A program made the position numbers and the translations under genes. Below the pieces are notes generated by a model, which had not been told where the DNA came from, ran no database searches, and was given only the letters and a program-made list of their open reading frames with translations. From contig NZ_LIKT01000005.1 of assembly GCF_001294455.1 (NCBI RefSeq), positions 124,001 to 188,000 of the forward strand: a DNA stretch of 64,000 nucleotides, written 5' to 3'. Origin of the DNA: Phaeobacter sp. 11ANDIMAR09. Its GTDB lineage: Bacteria; Pseudomonadota; Alphaproteobacteria; Rhodobacterales; Rhodobacteraceae. Of the stretch, positions 35,631 to 44,800 are shown in pieces (within the stretch, counting starts at the first letter, position 1; each line of letters begins with the position of its first letter).

Positions 35631-35720
35631 GAGGGGGGCTCCCGCCCGTCTCGGAACAATCAAAGATTGATCCTCCCCCGTTGGGCCTAGCGCCGCGCCG
35701 ACGCGCGACGCGGCAGCGCC
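35631..35720 (-). repeat. Structured repeat element C
   Basis: Read on the minus strand: palindrome (arms 35690-35697 and 35704-35711, one mismatch), spacer AGGCCCAACGGGGGAGG, second hairpin (CAATC 35657-35661 with GATTG 35665-35669, three-base loop), and end GGGCGGGAGCCCCCC. It points back towards polA, antisense to it. Confidence 0.65.
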
Positions 35721-35759
35721 AATATGCAACCCATTTCCTATTGGGGCGGCCCTGTGGGG

Positions 35760-35823
35760 CCGATTCGGGTCAAGGGCGGCAAAGCCGCCGCGCCCTGCGC
35801 GGCTTGCCCTTGAGGCGAATCGG
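35760..35823. repeat. Large nested inverted repeat
   Basis: Arms of 18 bases (35760-35777 and 35806-35823) match at 16 of 18 positions: CCGATTCG-gg-TCAAGGGC against GCCCTTGA-gg-CGAATCGG. Between them are smaller GC hairpins (GGCGGC-aaa-GCCGCC overlapping the left arm, and GCGC-cct-GCGC). It lies between elements C and D. Confidence 0.75.
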
Positions 35824-35893
35824 TCCCTTGTTACGCTCGCATTGGTGCTTCAGGGCAGACCTGCCCCTGAAGCGCTTCTCAGCAGCCCTTTTT

Positions 35894-35989
35894 GCGCCGC
35901 GCGTCAGCGCGGCGCCACCCCCAACAACGAAGGGACATCCTTTGGGATGTTCCGGAATTGGCGGGAGCGCTAGCCCCCCCCGCAAAAAA
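35894..35989 (+). repeat. Structured repeat element D
   Basis: Palindrome arms at 35894-35901 and 35908-35915 (GCGCCGCG/CGCGGCGC, loop CGTCAG) are identical to element B. The spacer is CACCCCCAACAACG. The second hairpin is ACATCC (35935-35940) with GGATGT (35945-35950), extended on both sides. The end is GGCGGGAGCGCTAGCCCCCC. The upstream flank shares CAGACCTGCC and CTTCTCA with the flank of element A. Confidence 0.7.
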
Positions 35990-36030
35990 ACACTGCATAA
36001 AAGGAGGGCGCCCTGGCCGGTGCTCCTGCC

Positions 36031-36267
36031 TCAGTCCTGATGCGGAGGTTTCACCCAAGAGGCCACCAGACCTCGGACAACCGGTCCAGCAATCAACACG
36101 ACAACAAAGGCAATCGGCCAACCAAAAAACCAGGCGTTCAGCCAGGTCGAAACCACCTGCCCACTGAACCCAACCGTTTTGATCGACGCAACCAAGGTCA
36201 CGATACAGGACATCAGCCCCGACAGGATCAATCCAACAAGGGCGGGGGCAAAACGAGCAGGGATCAT
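36031..36267 (-). CDS. DUF2798 small membrane protein
   Basis: The 78-residue product has two membrane segments (VGLILSGLMSCIVTLVASI and FFGWPIAFVVVLIAGPVVRGL) and starts with IPARFAPALVGLILSGLMS, the recognisable DUF2798 pattern of a two-helix membrane protein. The function of this family is unknown. It stands alone, convergent with polA. Confidence 0.85.
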   Translation of the reverse strand: MIPARFAPALVGLILSGLMSCIVTLVASIKTVGFSGQVVSTWLNAWFFGWPIAFVVVLIAGPVVRGLVASWVKPPHQD

Positions 36268-36411
36268 GGCAGGCGCCCTTTGGCTGGTGCAGGGAGTGTT
36301 GGGCTAGGCATCAGGCCTGTGTCTTTGCGCAAAATACATTCCAGTAAAAAGATGTAAAGGGTTCAAATCGACATCCGCCCACCGCTGCCCCATAAGCTCC
36401 GGCAGCGAGGT

Positions 36412-37161
36412 CTACATCCAGCCGAGGCTATCCTCGGTGCACAGGGTAGAGGGCGTATATTCGGCGCTCACCCAGCCCTCATACCCACTGTCATCAATAG
36501 CACGAAACAGCGAGTCAAAATCCACCGGCCCGGTACCGGGTTCGCAGCGACTGGGTGCCGCGCCGATCTGCACATGCACGGCCTGTTTGCCAAAACTCTC
36601 CCAGACCTTGGCGGCATCGCCGTGGATCATCTGCGCATGATAGGCATCATACTGCAGCCCCACATTGGGCCGGTTCACCGCCTCCAGAACTTCGGCCGCC
36701 AGATTGTAGTCATCCAGAAAATAGCCCGGCTGATCACCGGCATTCAACGGCTCGATGGTAAAGCGTTGCTGAGGCGCAAAATCCGCAGCCCAGCGCAGGT
36801 TGGTAATAAAGGTATCGCGGGCTTCATCGCCCTTGGCATAGCCCGCCATGACGTGGATCAGCCCAACATTGAGCATCTCGCCATAGCGCAGCACCCGACG
36901 GATATCGCGTTGGAACCGATCCACCCCACCTGGTAGCGCCGCATAGCCCGGCTCTCCGCCGGTATAATTCGGTGGCGGCGCGTTGATCAGCAAAAGCTCG
37001 AGCCCATTGGCCAGCAAGGCCCGCTGGGTCTCCTTGGCCGCAAAATCATAGGGGGACAGGATTTCCACCGCTGTGAAGCCCGCATTGGCTGCCGCCGCAA
37101 ATCGGTCCAGATAGGGCAGCTCGGCAAAGAGCATTGAGATATTTGCCGCAAATCGAGGCAT
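36412..37161 (-). CDS. Hydroxypyruvate isomerase-family TIM-barrel protein
   Basis: The 249-residue product matches the Hyi/xylose isomerase-like TIM barrel: FAANISMLFAELPYLDRFAAA at the N-terminus, RFTIEPLNAGDQPGYFL with the first catalytic Glu, LQYDAYHAQMIHGD, VHVQIGAAPSRCEPGTG and GWVSAEYTP with the second Glu. Such enzymes interconvert hydroxypyruvate and tartronate semialdehyde in glyoxylate metabolism. No gcl or glxR gene is adjacent, so the substrate assignment is by family only. GGAG precedes the ATG. Confidence 0.88.
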   Translation of the reverse strand: MPRFAANISMLFAELPYLDRFAAAANAGFTAVEILSPYDFAAKETQRALLANGLELLLINAPPPNYTGGEPGYAALPGGVDRFQRDIRRVLRYGEMLNVGLIHVMAGYAKGDEARDTFITNLRWAADFAPQQRFTIEPLNAGDQPGYFLDDYNLAAEVLEAVNRPNVGLQYDAYHAQMIHGDAAKVWESFGKQAVHVQIGAAPSRCEPGTGPVDFDSLFRAIDDSGYEGWVSAEYTPSTLCTEDSLGWM

Positions 37162-37292
37162 GTCAGAGATCTCCTGTCCGTGGTCGCCAATGGTCTAACG
37201 CTATCGCGGCCACGCCGCCAAGCAGAGAAAGCAAAGCATTTTGCCTAACCCCAGGCAAAGCCGGCAAACGCACGTCAAAACAACTGCGCCCT

Positions 37293-37892
37293 CTAGGGCA
37301 GTTCATCAGAAGGGATCACCGGAAAGAACGCCCCCCCGGACCAGAGCCCAAACCAATCCTCATGATGACAGCCCAGCTCCACCAGGCGGTAGAAGCTCTT
37401 GCGATCAATCAACGCCTCCAGATCACTGCGCACCAGCACATAGGGGGAAGGTTCGCCGGTCTCGGCGTCGCGTTCGACCCGAATCGGATGCTCCGGCCCC
37501 GCCAGCATCTGATCGCCCACATGGGTGGTAAACTGCAGCTGCTGTGCTTCGCCGGCGCCATTGGCTTCAAAATCCACCGCTACAAAGGGAGCATCGTCTA
37601 CGGTGATGCCAACTTTTTCGACCGGGGTGACCAGGAAGTATTTGCCCTCTTCCCGCTTCAGGATCGAAGAAAACAACTTAACCAGTTCAAAGCGCCCGAT
37701 CGGCGTTCCGAGGTAAAACCAGGTGCCGTCCCGGGCAATCCGCATGTCCAGGTCACCGCAAAAGGGCGGGTTCCACAGATGCACCGGCGGCAATCCGCCC
37801 CGCGCTCCAGCCTTAGCCGCTGCCTGGATCGAGGCCGCCAGCCCATCTGCCGATGGTGTCACAGCTTTTTGTCCACTCATTGCTTTTGCCAT
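37293..37892 (-). CDS. DUF1285 protein
   Basis: From ATG 37892 the product is 199 residues. It contains LPPVHLWNPPFCGDLDMRIARDGTWFY, GTPIGRFELVKLFSSIL and YFLVTPVEKVGITVDDAPFVA, the pattern of the DUF1285 family. Its biochemical role is unknown. A GAGG sits close to 37892; ATG 37880 is the alternative start. It is divergent from moxR with a gap of about 50 bases, so the two share a promoter region. The open frame upstream of 37892 runs antisense through moxR and is not coding. Confidence 0.85.
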   Translation of the reverse strand: MAKAMSGQKAVTPSADGLAASIQAAAKAGARGGLPPVHLWNPPFCGDLDMRIARDGTWFYLGTPIGRFELVKLFSSILKREEGKYFLVTPVEKVGITVDDAPFVAVDFEANGAGEAQQLQFTTHVGDQMLAGPEHPIRVERDAETGEPSPYVLVRSDLEALIDRKSFYRLVELGCHHEDWFGLWSGGAFFPVIPSDELP

Positions 37893-37944
37893 TTCCCTCA
37901 ACCGCGATACAGTAAGACCATATATCCGCCGCGAAAGGAATGTC

Positions 37945-38952
37945 ATGTCCGAACCCGACGATCTGCTGGTCAGTATTGAGCTGCTGGAACACAAGCTGCA
38001 ACTGGCACGGGATTCGATCACCCGCCGTTTCATCGGCCAGGAGAGGGTCGTGGACCTGACGCTGGCCACCCTGCTCTGTGGCGGCCATGGTCTTCTGGTC
38101 GGGCTACCAGGGCTGGGCAAAACCCGCCTGGTGGAAACCCTGTCGACCGTCATGGGGCTGGACGGCAAACGGGTGCAATTCACCCCGGATCTGATGCCGG
38201 CTGATATCCTCGGCTCTGAGGTGCTGGATACCAAGACGGACGGCAGCCGCGCCTTTCGCTTTGTGCCCGGGCCGGTGTTCTGCCAGCTTTTGATGGCGGA
38301 TGAGATCAACCGCGCCAGCCCGCGCACCCAGTCCGCCCTTTTGCAAGCGATGCAGGAACGTCAGGTCACGGTTGCAGGTGACAACCGCCCATTGGGTCCG
38401 CCCTTTCACGTGCTGGCGACCCAAAACCCCATCGAACAAGAGGGCACCTACCCCCTGCCCGAAGCACAGTTAGACCGCTTCCTGTTCCAGATTGATGTGC
38501 CCTATCCCACCCGCGAGACCGAGCGTGAAATCCTGCTGACGACCACCGGCATCGAAGAGGGTGCGGCTCATCAGGTCTTTGCGCCGGAGGAGCTTATTGC
38601 CGCGCAGGACTTGCTGCGGCGCATGCCAGTGGGCGAATCAGTGGTAGAGATGATCCTCGATCTGGTGCGCGCCTTCCGCCCGGACGAACCCGGTGTATCT
38701 GAACGGGTGGCGCAGACCGTTGCCTGGGGTCCCGGTCCCCGTGCAGCGCAGGCTCTGATGTTGGCGGTGCGCGCCCGCGCCCTGTTGCAAAGCCGCCTGG
38801 CTCCCAATGCCGAAGACGTGCTGGATATGGCGCTGCCGGTGCTGAGCCACCGCATGCAACTGAGCTTTGCCGCGCGGGCCCGCGGCGATAGCCTCAGTGA
38901 TCTGATCACCCAGACCGCCGATGAACTGGCCCAGGCCCGGGTCGCCGCATGA
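37945..38952 (+). CDS. MoxR-family AAA+ ATPase
   Basis: The 335-residue protein has Walker A (LLVGLPGLGKTRLVETL), Walker B with sensor context (LLMADEINRASPRTQSALLQAMQERQVTV) and the MoxR signature LATQNPIEQEGTYPLPEAQLDRFLF. MoxR proteins act as chaperone-like ATPases working with von Willebrand-type or DUF58 partners. It heads a four-gene operon; its stop overlaps the DUF58 gene start by four bases (ATGA). AAAGGAA precedes the ATG. Confidence 0.93.
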   Translation: MSEPDDLLVSIELLEHKLQLARDSITRRFIGQERVVDLTLATLLCGGHGLLVGLPGLGKTRLVETLSTVMGLDGKRVQFTPDLMPADILGSEVLDTKTDGSRAFRFVPGPVFCQLLMADEINRASPRTQSALLQAMQERQVTVAGDNRPLGPPFHVLATQNPIEQEGTYPLPEAQLDRFLFQIDVPYPTRETEREILLTTTGIEEGAAHQVFAPEELIAAQDLLRRMPVGESVVEMILDLVRAFRPDEPGVSERVAQTVAWGPGPRAAQALMLAVRARALLQSRLAPNAEDVLDMALPVLSHRMQLSFAARARGDSLSDLITQTADELAQARVAA

Positions 38953-39875
38953 GCCCGCCCGCCGCGCGCAGATCTTCCGCTCAGCAGCCTGTCGCTCCCT
39001 CCGGCAAAGCGGTGCATCTGCGCGCCGATGCCGAAGCCGCCGCAGGTGCGTTGCCGCCACTTCTGGTGCAGGCGCAACAACTGGCCGGCTCCATGCTGAG
39101 CGGCGATCACGGGCGGCGACGGGCGGGTCTTGGCGATGATTTCTGGCAATACCGCCCCCTGCAACAGGGCGACAGCCGCCGGATGATAGATCACCGCCGC
39201 TCGGCCCGGGGCGATCAGCAGTTTGTTCGCGAACGCGAGCTGCAGATTGCCCAGACTGTGCATCTCTGGGTCGATCAGGGCGCCTCCATGCGCTTTGCCT
39301 CGACCGCCGAATTGCCGCGCAAAATTGATCGCGCCCGCCTGATAGGTTTGGCCCTGTCGATCCTGATGCTGCGCGGCGGCGAACGTGTCGGCCTGACGGG
39401 GGGCAGCCTGCCACCGCGCCGGGGCAATCTGCAGATCCTGCATCTTGCCGACGCGCTACGCGCAGATAACACCCTGGACTATGCCCCTCCAGAGGACCGC
39501 GCCATGGCGCCCCATGCCCGCGCCCTGTTCATTTCCGATTTCCTCGGCCCTTTTGCGCCGCTGGAACGCGCCCTGTCGAAAGCCGCTGATCGCGGCGTCC
39601 ATGGTGTTTTGCTGCAGGTTCTGGACCCGGCCGAGGAGCGTTTTCCCTTTGCCGGTCGCACCCGTTTTGAAAGCGTTGGTGGCGGGCTCTCGCATGAGAC
39701 GCTAAAAGCGGCAGCCCTGCGCGACCAATATCTGGAGCGGCTGGCGGAACGGCGGGACGCGCTGGATCGCCTGTGCCGCGCGGCGGGATGGCGCATCGGT
39801 CAGCATCACAGCGATGAGACCGCGCTGTCGGCCTTAATGTGGCTCTATCACGCGATGGATCGGGGTCAGATATGA
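38949..39875 (+). CDS. DUF58 domain protein
   Basis: The 308-residue product contains HGRRRAGLGDDFWQYRPLQQGDSRRMIDHRRSA across residues ~50-82, the core DUF58 motif that always accompanies MoxR. It lacks strong membrane segments and looks cytoplasmic. The C-terminal half has a von Willebrand A-like strand pattern (ARALFISDFLGPFAPLERAL). It overlaps both neighbours by four bases, giving tight translational coupling within the operon. Confidence 0.9.
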   Translation: MSPPAARRSSAQQPVAPSGKAVHLRADAEAAAGALPPLLVQAQQLAGSMLSGDHGRRRAGLGDDFWQYRPLQQGDSRRMIDHRRSARGDQQFVRERELQIAQTVHLWVDQGASMRFASTAELPRKIDRARLIGLALSILMLRGGERVGLTGGSLPPRRGNLQILHLADALRADNTLDYAPPEDRAMAPHARALFISDFLGPFAPLERALSKAADRGVHGVLLQVLDPAEERFPFAGRTRFESVGGGLSHETLKAAALRDQYLERLAERRDALDRLCRAAGWRIGQHHSDETALSALMWLYHAMDRGQI

Positions 39876-42676
39876 CAATCATTGGTGGCCTTGGTTTCAC
39901 CGCGCCCTGGCTCTTGCTGGGGTTATTGGTACTGCCACTTTTGTGGATTTTGCTGCGCGCTGTGCCCCCGGCGCCGCGCAAACAGGTCTTTCCCGCCGTC
40001 ACCCTGTTGCTGGGCCTTTCGGATAAAGACAGCCAATCCGACCGCACCCCCTGGTGGCTCTTGCTGTTGCGGCTCTTGGCGGTGGCGGCGGCTATCCTGG
40101 GCTTTGCCGGGCCGGTGCTGAACCCCAATCAAAAGGAAGGCGGCTCCGGTCCGCTGGTTCTGGTGCTGGATGGCAGCTGGGCCGGCGCCAATGGATGGCA
40201 GGAAACAGTTCAGCAGATCGGCAGCCGTCTGGACGAAGCCGGTCGGGCCAACCGTCCGGTGGCGCTGCTGCAACTCACCGCACCGCAAGCGCTGCAGTTT
40301 CAGGCCGCCAGCACTTGGCAACAACAGTTGCCTGGCCTGCAGCCGCACCCCTGGCAGCCCGCTGCCAAACAGTTAGACACGGCTCTGACCCATATTGCCG
40401 CCAGCAGCGACAGTTTTGAGACGCTCTGGTTTAGCGATGGGCTGGCCTATGACGGCCAACACGACCTCACCCAAGCGCTCCAGACCCGGGGGGATGTCAC
40501 GGTCATCTCACCTGGTCTGCCGGTTCTGGGGCTCCTGCCACCGGTGAACAAGGACGGCGCGCTGGAACTCACCCTGTTGCGCAGCCATCCCGAGGGCGCG
40601 GCTTTGGGGCCGCGATCCGTCCAGGTACTGGCCCGCGGGCGGGACCCCGGCGGCACCCACCGCACTCTGGCGCAGGTCACGGCGCAATTCGGAACCAACG
40701 CGACCGAGACCAGCCTGCAGCTCTCCCTGCCTGCCGAACTTCGAGCCAGGATCGAGCGGTTTGAACTGCCCGATCAGCGTTCGGCCGGGGCCGTCGCCCT
40801 GGGTGATGACAGCCTGCGCCAGCGCGAGGTGGCGTTGATTTCATCAGGCGCCCCGGATGAGGGGCTGGCGCTGCTGTCACCGCTGCATTACCTGCGCCAG
40901 GCGCTGAAACCCACGGCTGCACTGATCGAAGGCAGCCTGGGCGATATTCTGCCCGCCAATCCGGATGTCATTGTTCTGGCCGATGTCGCCAGGCTGGCCC
41001 CGGATCTGCAAACCGCGCTTGCGGCTTGGGTCGAAGAAGGGGGCCTGCTCTTGCGCTTTGCCGGGCCGCGTCTGGCCGCCAGCGATACCGCACGGGACAG
41101 CGAAGAAGTGCTGATGCCCGTCCGCCTGCGCATTGGTGGCCGCAGCATCGGCGGCGCCATGAGCTGGGGAGAGCCCAAAACCCTCGCCCCCTTTGCCGCA
41201 GGCTCGCCCTTCTTTGGTCTGCCGATCCCGGAGGAGGTCTCGGTCTCGTCGCAGGTGGTGGCCCAGCCCGACCCCAGCTTGGCCTCTCGTGTTATTGCTG
41301 CACTGGAAGATGGCACGCCTTTGGTCACCCGCAAGGCATTGGGACAGGGGCAGGTTGTGCTATTTCATGTCACCGCCAATGCGGAATGGAGCAGCCTGCC
41401 GCTTTCCGGGCTGTTTGTGCGTATGTTGGAGCGGCTCGCCGTATCCACCACCACAAAACCACCGCAGGCCAAAAGCCTCGAAGGCACCACTTGGCGGCCA
41501 ATCACGGTGCTGGACGGCTTTGGCCGCAGCACTGAGGCCTCGGCCCTGCCAGGTGTCTCCGGACCCGATCTGGTTGACCAGCCCGCCGGCCCGATGCTGC
41601 GCCCTGGCCTCTATCAAAGCGACAACCGCAGCCTGTCGCGCAATACGCTGAAGTCGGGCGATCAGCTGACAGCTGCCACCTGGGGGGCGGATATTACCCT
41701 GATCGGCTATAACAAGAGCTCCGAACAGGCGCTGGCCGGGCTTTTGCTCGGCGTTGCGCTGGTCCTGCTGAGCCTGGATGTGCTGGCAACCTTGCTGATC
41801 TCTGGCCTGCTGCGACGCGGCCCCGGCCTGGCCCTGCTGGCCCTTGGCCTGGGATCGGCGCTTGGGCTGGCGACATTGCCTGGGGCCCTGCAGGCGCAAT
41901 CATCCGCGCCAGCAGAGGCCAGTGCGGAACATGTGCTGCGGGCGGGCGAGTTGACCCTGGCGCATGTTCTCACGGGCGACGCCAAGACTGACCGGATTGC
42001 CCTGGCCGGGTTGCAGGGGCTGTCGGATACGCTGTATTTTCGCACCTCTGTCGAGCCCTCAACCCCGGCCAGCATTGATCTGGAACGTGATGATCTGGCG
42101 CTCTACCCCCTGCTTTACTGGCCAGTCACCGCAGGGCAACAGCTGCCCTCTCCCCAGGCCTATGAACGGCTGAACGCCTATCTTGGCTCCGGGGGCATGA
42201 TCCTCTTTGACACCCGCGATGCCGGGCACGCCGCCAGCGGCAGTGCCAGCCCGGCAGCCCGGCGTTTGCAGCAACTGGCGCTGCCGTTGGACATCCCGCC
42301 GCTGGAGCCCCTGCCCAGCGATCATGTGCTCACCCGTTCCTTTTATCTGTTGCAGGATTTTCCAGGCCGACACCCGCGTGGCGCGCTCTGGGTTGAAGCC
42401 GCCCCGGCCGACGCCGAACAGGTGGAGGGCATCCCCTTCCGAGACCTCAATGACGGGGTGACACCCGTGGTGATCGGCGGCAATGACTGGGCCTCCGCCT
42501 GGGCCGTGGATGCCAATGGTCGGCCGATGCTGCCGGTCGGGCGCGGCTATGCAGGGGAGCGTCAGCGGGAGCTTTCCTATCGCTTCGGCGTCAACCTGGT
42601 GATGCATGTGCTCACCGGAAACTATAAATCCGATCAGGTCCATGTGCCGGCCCTGCTGGAACGATTGGGACAATAG
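39872..42676 (+). CDS. BatA-like/DUF4159 membrane protein
   Basis: The 934-residue product begins with two membrane helices (FTAPWLLLGLLVLPLLWILL and LLLLRLLAVAAAILGFAGP), the BatA N-terminal layout. A large extracytoplasmic region follows, then more membrane segments (about 617-670). The C-terminal DUF4159 domain covers roughly 685-930, with YPLLYWPVTAGQQLPS, GGMILFDTRDAG, HVLTRSFYLLQDFPGR and RFGVNLVMHVLTGNYKSDQVH. In this operon type the protein is thought to support envelope integrity with the MoxR ATPase; the mechanism is unknown. The start overlaps the DUF58 gene stop. Confidence 0.88.
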   Translation: MTIIGGLGFTAPWLLLGLLVLPLLWILLRAVPPAPRKQVFPAVTLLLGLSDKDSQSDRTPWWLLLLRLLAVAAAILGFAGPVLNPNQKEGGSGPLVLVLDGSWAGANGWQETVQQIGSRLDEAGRANRPVALLQLTAPQALQFQAASTWQQQLPGLQPHPWQPAAKQLDTALTHIAASSDSFETLWFSDGLAYDGQHDLTQALQTRGDVTVISPGLPVLGLLPPVNKDGALELTLLRSHPEGAALGPRSVQVLARGRDPGGTHRTLAQVTAQFGTNATETSLQLSLPAELRARIERFELPDQRSAGAVALGDDSLRQREVALISSGAPDEGLALLSPLHYLRQALKPTAALIEGSLGDILPANPDVIVLADVARLAPDLQTALAAWVEEGGLLLRFAGPRLAASDTARDSEEVLMPVRLRIGGRSIGGAMSWGEPKTLAPFAAGSPFFGLPIPEEVSVSSQVVAQPDPSLASRVIAALEDGTPLVTRKALGQGQVVLFHVTANAEWSSLPLSGLFVRMLERLAVSTTTKPPQAKSLEGTTWRPITVLDGFGRSTEASALPGVSGPDLVDQPAGPMLRPGLYQSDNRSLSRNTLKSGDQLTAATWGADITLIGYNKSSEQALAGLLLGVALVLLSLDVLATLLISGLLRRGPGLALLALGLGSALGLATLPGALQAQSSAPAEASAEHVLRAGELTLAHVLTGDAKTDRIALAGLQGLSDTLYFRTSVEPSTPASIDLERDDLALYPLLYWPVTAGQQLPSPQAYERLNAYLGSGGMILFDTRDAGHAASGSASPAARRLQQLALPLDIPPLEPLPSDHVLTRSFYLLQDFPGRHPRGALWVEAAPADAEQVEGIPFRDLNDGVTPVVIGGNDWASAWAVDANGRPMLPVGRGYAGERQRELSYRFGVNLVMHVLTGNYKSDQVHVPALLERLGQ

Positions 42677-42687
42677 GGGCGGATGCA

Positions 42688-44745
42688 ATGACACAGAGTA
42701 TTCTCTTTGATCCGCTGTTGCCCTGGCCTCTGCTGGCCGGATTGGCACTGCTGGTGCTGGCCAGCCTGGGACTGGGGCTGTGGCGCGGATTGCCGGGGTG
42801 GGGTCTGCGGGGGCTGGGCGCACTTTGCTTGCTTGCAGCGCTAAGCGGCCCGCTGCGTCAGAGCGAAGACCGCGCGCCGCTCAACGATATCGTCCTAGTG
42901 GCGGTGGACAATACCGCCAGCCAGCACCTGTCGGATCGCCAGGCCCAGGTGGCTGAGGCCCGCGCCGGGCTGGAACGTCAGCTGTATTCCCGTCCCAATA
43001 CCGAAACCCGCTGGATCACGCTGGAAGATGGCGAAGGCGACAATGGCACGGCCCTGATGCAGGCACTGTCCCAAGCCTTGGCCGACGAGCCGCAGGGACG
43101 GGTTGCCGGCATAGTTGCCTTGTCGGATGGTCAGGTACATGATGCCGAACAGGGGGTCGATTTGCCCGCCCCCCTGCATCTGTTGATGACCGGTCGCCAA
43201 GGCGATTGGGACCGGCGTCTGATCCTGCAGAACGCCCCGGCCTTTGCCATCATTGGCGAGCCTATTACCCTTACCTTGCGGATCGAAGATCAGGGGGCCG
43301 CTCCGGCGGATCAAACCCAGGCCCCGCTGGAGATCTCTATTGATGGCGGTGCGCCCCAGCGTTTCAACCTGCCGCTGGGCGTGGACTTTGACCTGCCACT
43401 CACCCTGCCGCACGGCGGCCGCAACGTGATCCGCTTTGCCACACCCGAAATCGACGGCGAGCTCACAGATCGCAACAATGCCGCCCTGGTGCAGATCAAT
43501 GGCGTGCGAGATCGGCTGCGGGTACTCCTGGTCTCGGGGGAGCCCCATGCTGGCGGGCGCACCTGGCGCAATCTTTTGAAATCCGACAGCTCGGTTGACC
43601 TGGTGCATTTCACCATCCTGCGGCCGCCGGAAAAGCAGGACGGGGTGCCGGTGGATGAGCTGTCGCTCATCGCCTTTCCCACCCGTGAGCTGTTTCTGGA
43701 AAAGATCGAGGATTTTGATCTGATCATCTTTGACCGCTACAAACGGCGCGGCATCCTGCCTGCGATCTACCTCGACAATGTGGCCAACTATGTCGAGCAG
43801 GGCGGCGCCGTACTGGTGGCAGCGGGGCCGGATTTTGCCAGCGCCGATTCCATCTATCGCTCGCCCCTGGCGCGGGTGCTGCCTGCCAGCCCCACTGCTC
43901 GGGTGCTGGAAGAGCCCTATCGCCCCACCGTGACCGAGCTGGGCCTGCGCCATCCGGTGACCGCCGGACTGAACCCGCAGGACCATGAGGAGACGCCGCA
44001 ATGGGGCAGTTGGCTGCGCCAGATCGAGTTGAGCGCGGCCCAGGGCCATGTTCTGATGGAGGGGGTCGAGACCCGGCCTCTGCTGGTGCTGGACCGGGTG
44101 GCAGCCGGACGGGTGGCGCTTTTGGCCTCGGATCACGCCTGGCTTTGGAGCCGGGGGTATCAGGGCGGCGGGCCACAGCTGGAGCTTCTGCGCCGCTTGG
44201 CCCATTGGATGATGAAAGAGCCAGAGCTGGAAGAAGAGATGCTCTGGGCCGAGGTCACCGGTCAAACCATGCAGGTTTTTCGCCGCCGGATGAGCGGCAC
44301 GGCAGGGGAGCTGATGGTGACGGCGCCGGATGGCAGCCAGACCAGCCTGCCGATGCAGGAACGCGCTCCGGGCCTCTGGCAGACAGTCTATACTGGTGCA
44401 GAGCCGGGGCTTTACCGCTTGGGAGAAGGTTTGGCAGAGGCGGTTGTTGGTCTAGGCCCCGCTGCGCCGCGCGAGTTTCAACAGACCATCGCCAGTGCAG
44501 ATCTACTGGCACCGGTGCTGGCGCCGCTGCGCGGTGGAGCCCTGGCGCTGGAGGACGGCTTACCACGCCTGCGCGAGGTCAGCCCCGGCCGCCCCGCCTC
44601 GGGACGCGGTTGGATCGGGCTGACGCCCCGCGCCGCCTATGAGACACGATCCGTCTCGCAAACTGCGCTGCTGCCGGCCTGGTTGGGTCTGGTGCTGGCT
44701 GCAGGTTTTGTCATTGCTGGCTGGCTGCGCGAAGGCCGTCGCTAA
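42688..44745 (+). CDS. Glutamine amidotransferase-like membrane protein of the MoxR operon
   Basis: The 685-residue product has two N-terminal membrane helices (PWPLLAGLALLVLASLGLGL and GLRGLGALCLLAALSGPL), a von Willebrand A-like region (DIVLVAVDNTASQHLSDRQA) and a class I amidotransferase-like region (DLIIFDRYKRRGILPAIYLDNVANYVEQGGAVLVAAGP). A C-terminal membrane segment (LLPAWLGLVLAAGFVIAGWL) precedes a basic tail. The amidotransferase nucleophilic Cys is not evident, so that domain is probably non-catalytic. It is the last gene of the MoxR-DUF58-DUF4159 operon, starting 11 bases after the previous stop, and is convergent with pbpC. Confidence 0.85.
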   Translation: MTQSILFDPLLPWPLLAGLALLVLASLGLGLWRGLPGWGLRGLGALCLLAALSGPLRQSEDRAPLNDIVLVAVDNTASQHLSDRQAQVAEARAGLERQLYSRPNTETRWITLEDGEGDNGTALMQALSQALADEPQGRVAGIVALSDGQVHDAEQGVDLPAPLHLLMTGRQGDWDRRLILQNAPAFAIIGEPITLTLRIEDQGAAPADQTQAPLEISIDGGAPQRFNLPLGVDFDLPLTLPHGGRNVIRFATPEIDGELTDRNNAALVQINGVRDRLRVLLVSGEPHAGGRTWRNLLKSDSSVDLVHFTILRPPEKQDGVPVDELSLIAFPTRELFLEKIEDFDLIIFDRYKRRGILPAIYLDNVANYVEQGGAVLVAAGPDFASADSIYRSPLARVLPASPTARVLEEPYRPTVTELGLRHPVTAGLNPQDHEETPQWGSWLRQIELSAAQGHVLMEGVETRPLLVLDRVAAGRVALLASDHAWLWSRGYQGGGPQLELLRRLAHWMMKEPELEEEMLWAEVTGQTMQVFRRRMSGTAGELMVTAPDGSQTSLPMQERAPGLWQTVYTGAEPGLYRLGEGLAEAVVGLGPAAPREFQQTIASADLLAPVLAPLRGGALALEDGLPRLREVSPGRPASGRGWIGLTPRAAYETRSVSQTALLPAWLGLVLAAGFVIAGWLREGRR

Positions 44746-44800
44746 AGGCCAGCTCACCCGCACGTCACTGCCGTTGTGTCTGGAGGCAAATACTGCGCAG

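Larger units (their letters stand above)
35619..36030. other. Intergenic region made of palindromic elements
   Basis: The 412 bases between the convergent polA and DUF2798 genes contain element C (minus), a large nested inverted repeat (35760-35823), a further imperfect hairpin (CTTCAGGGCAG with CTGCCCCTGAAG, about 35851-35875) and element D (plus). No gene was seen. The layout mirrors that at 2971-3261. Confidence 0.75.

Noticed and set aside
36359-36368. GGTTCAAATC, like a tRNA T-loop.
   Set aside because: No matching acceptor, D or anticodon stems can be formed around it.
42895-44265. 456-codon open frame antisense to the last MoxR-operon gene.
   Set aside because: The sense gene is supported by membrane segments and operon context; the antisense product has no motif.
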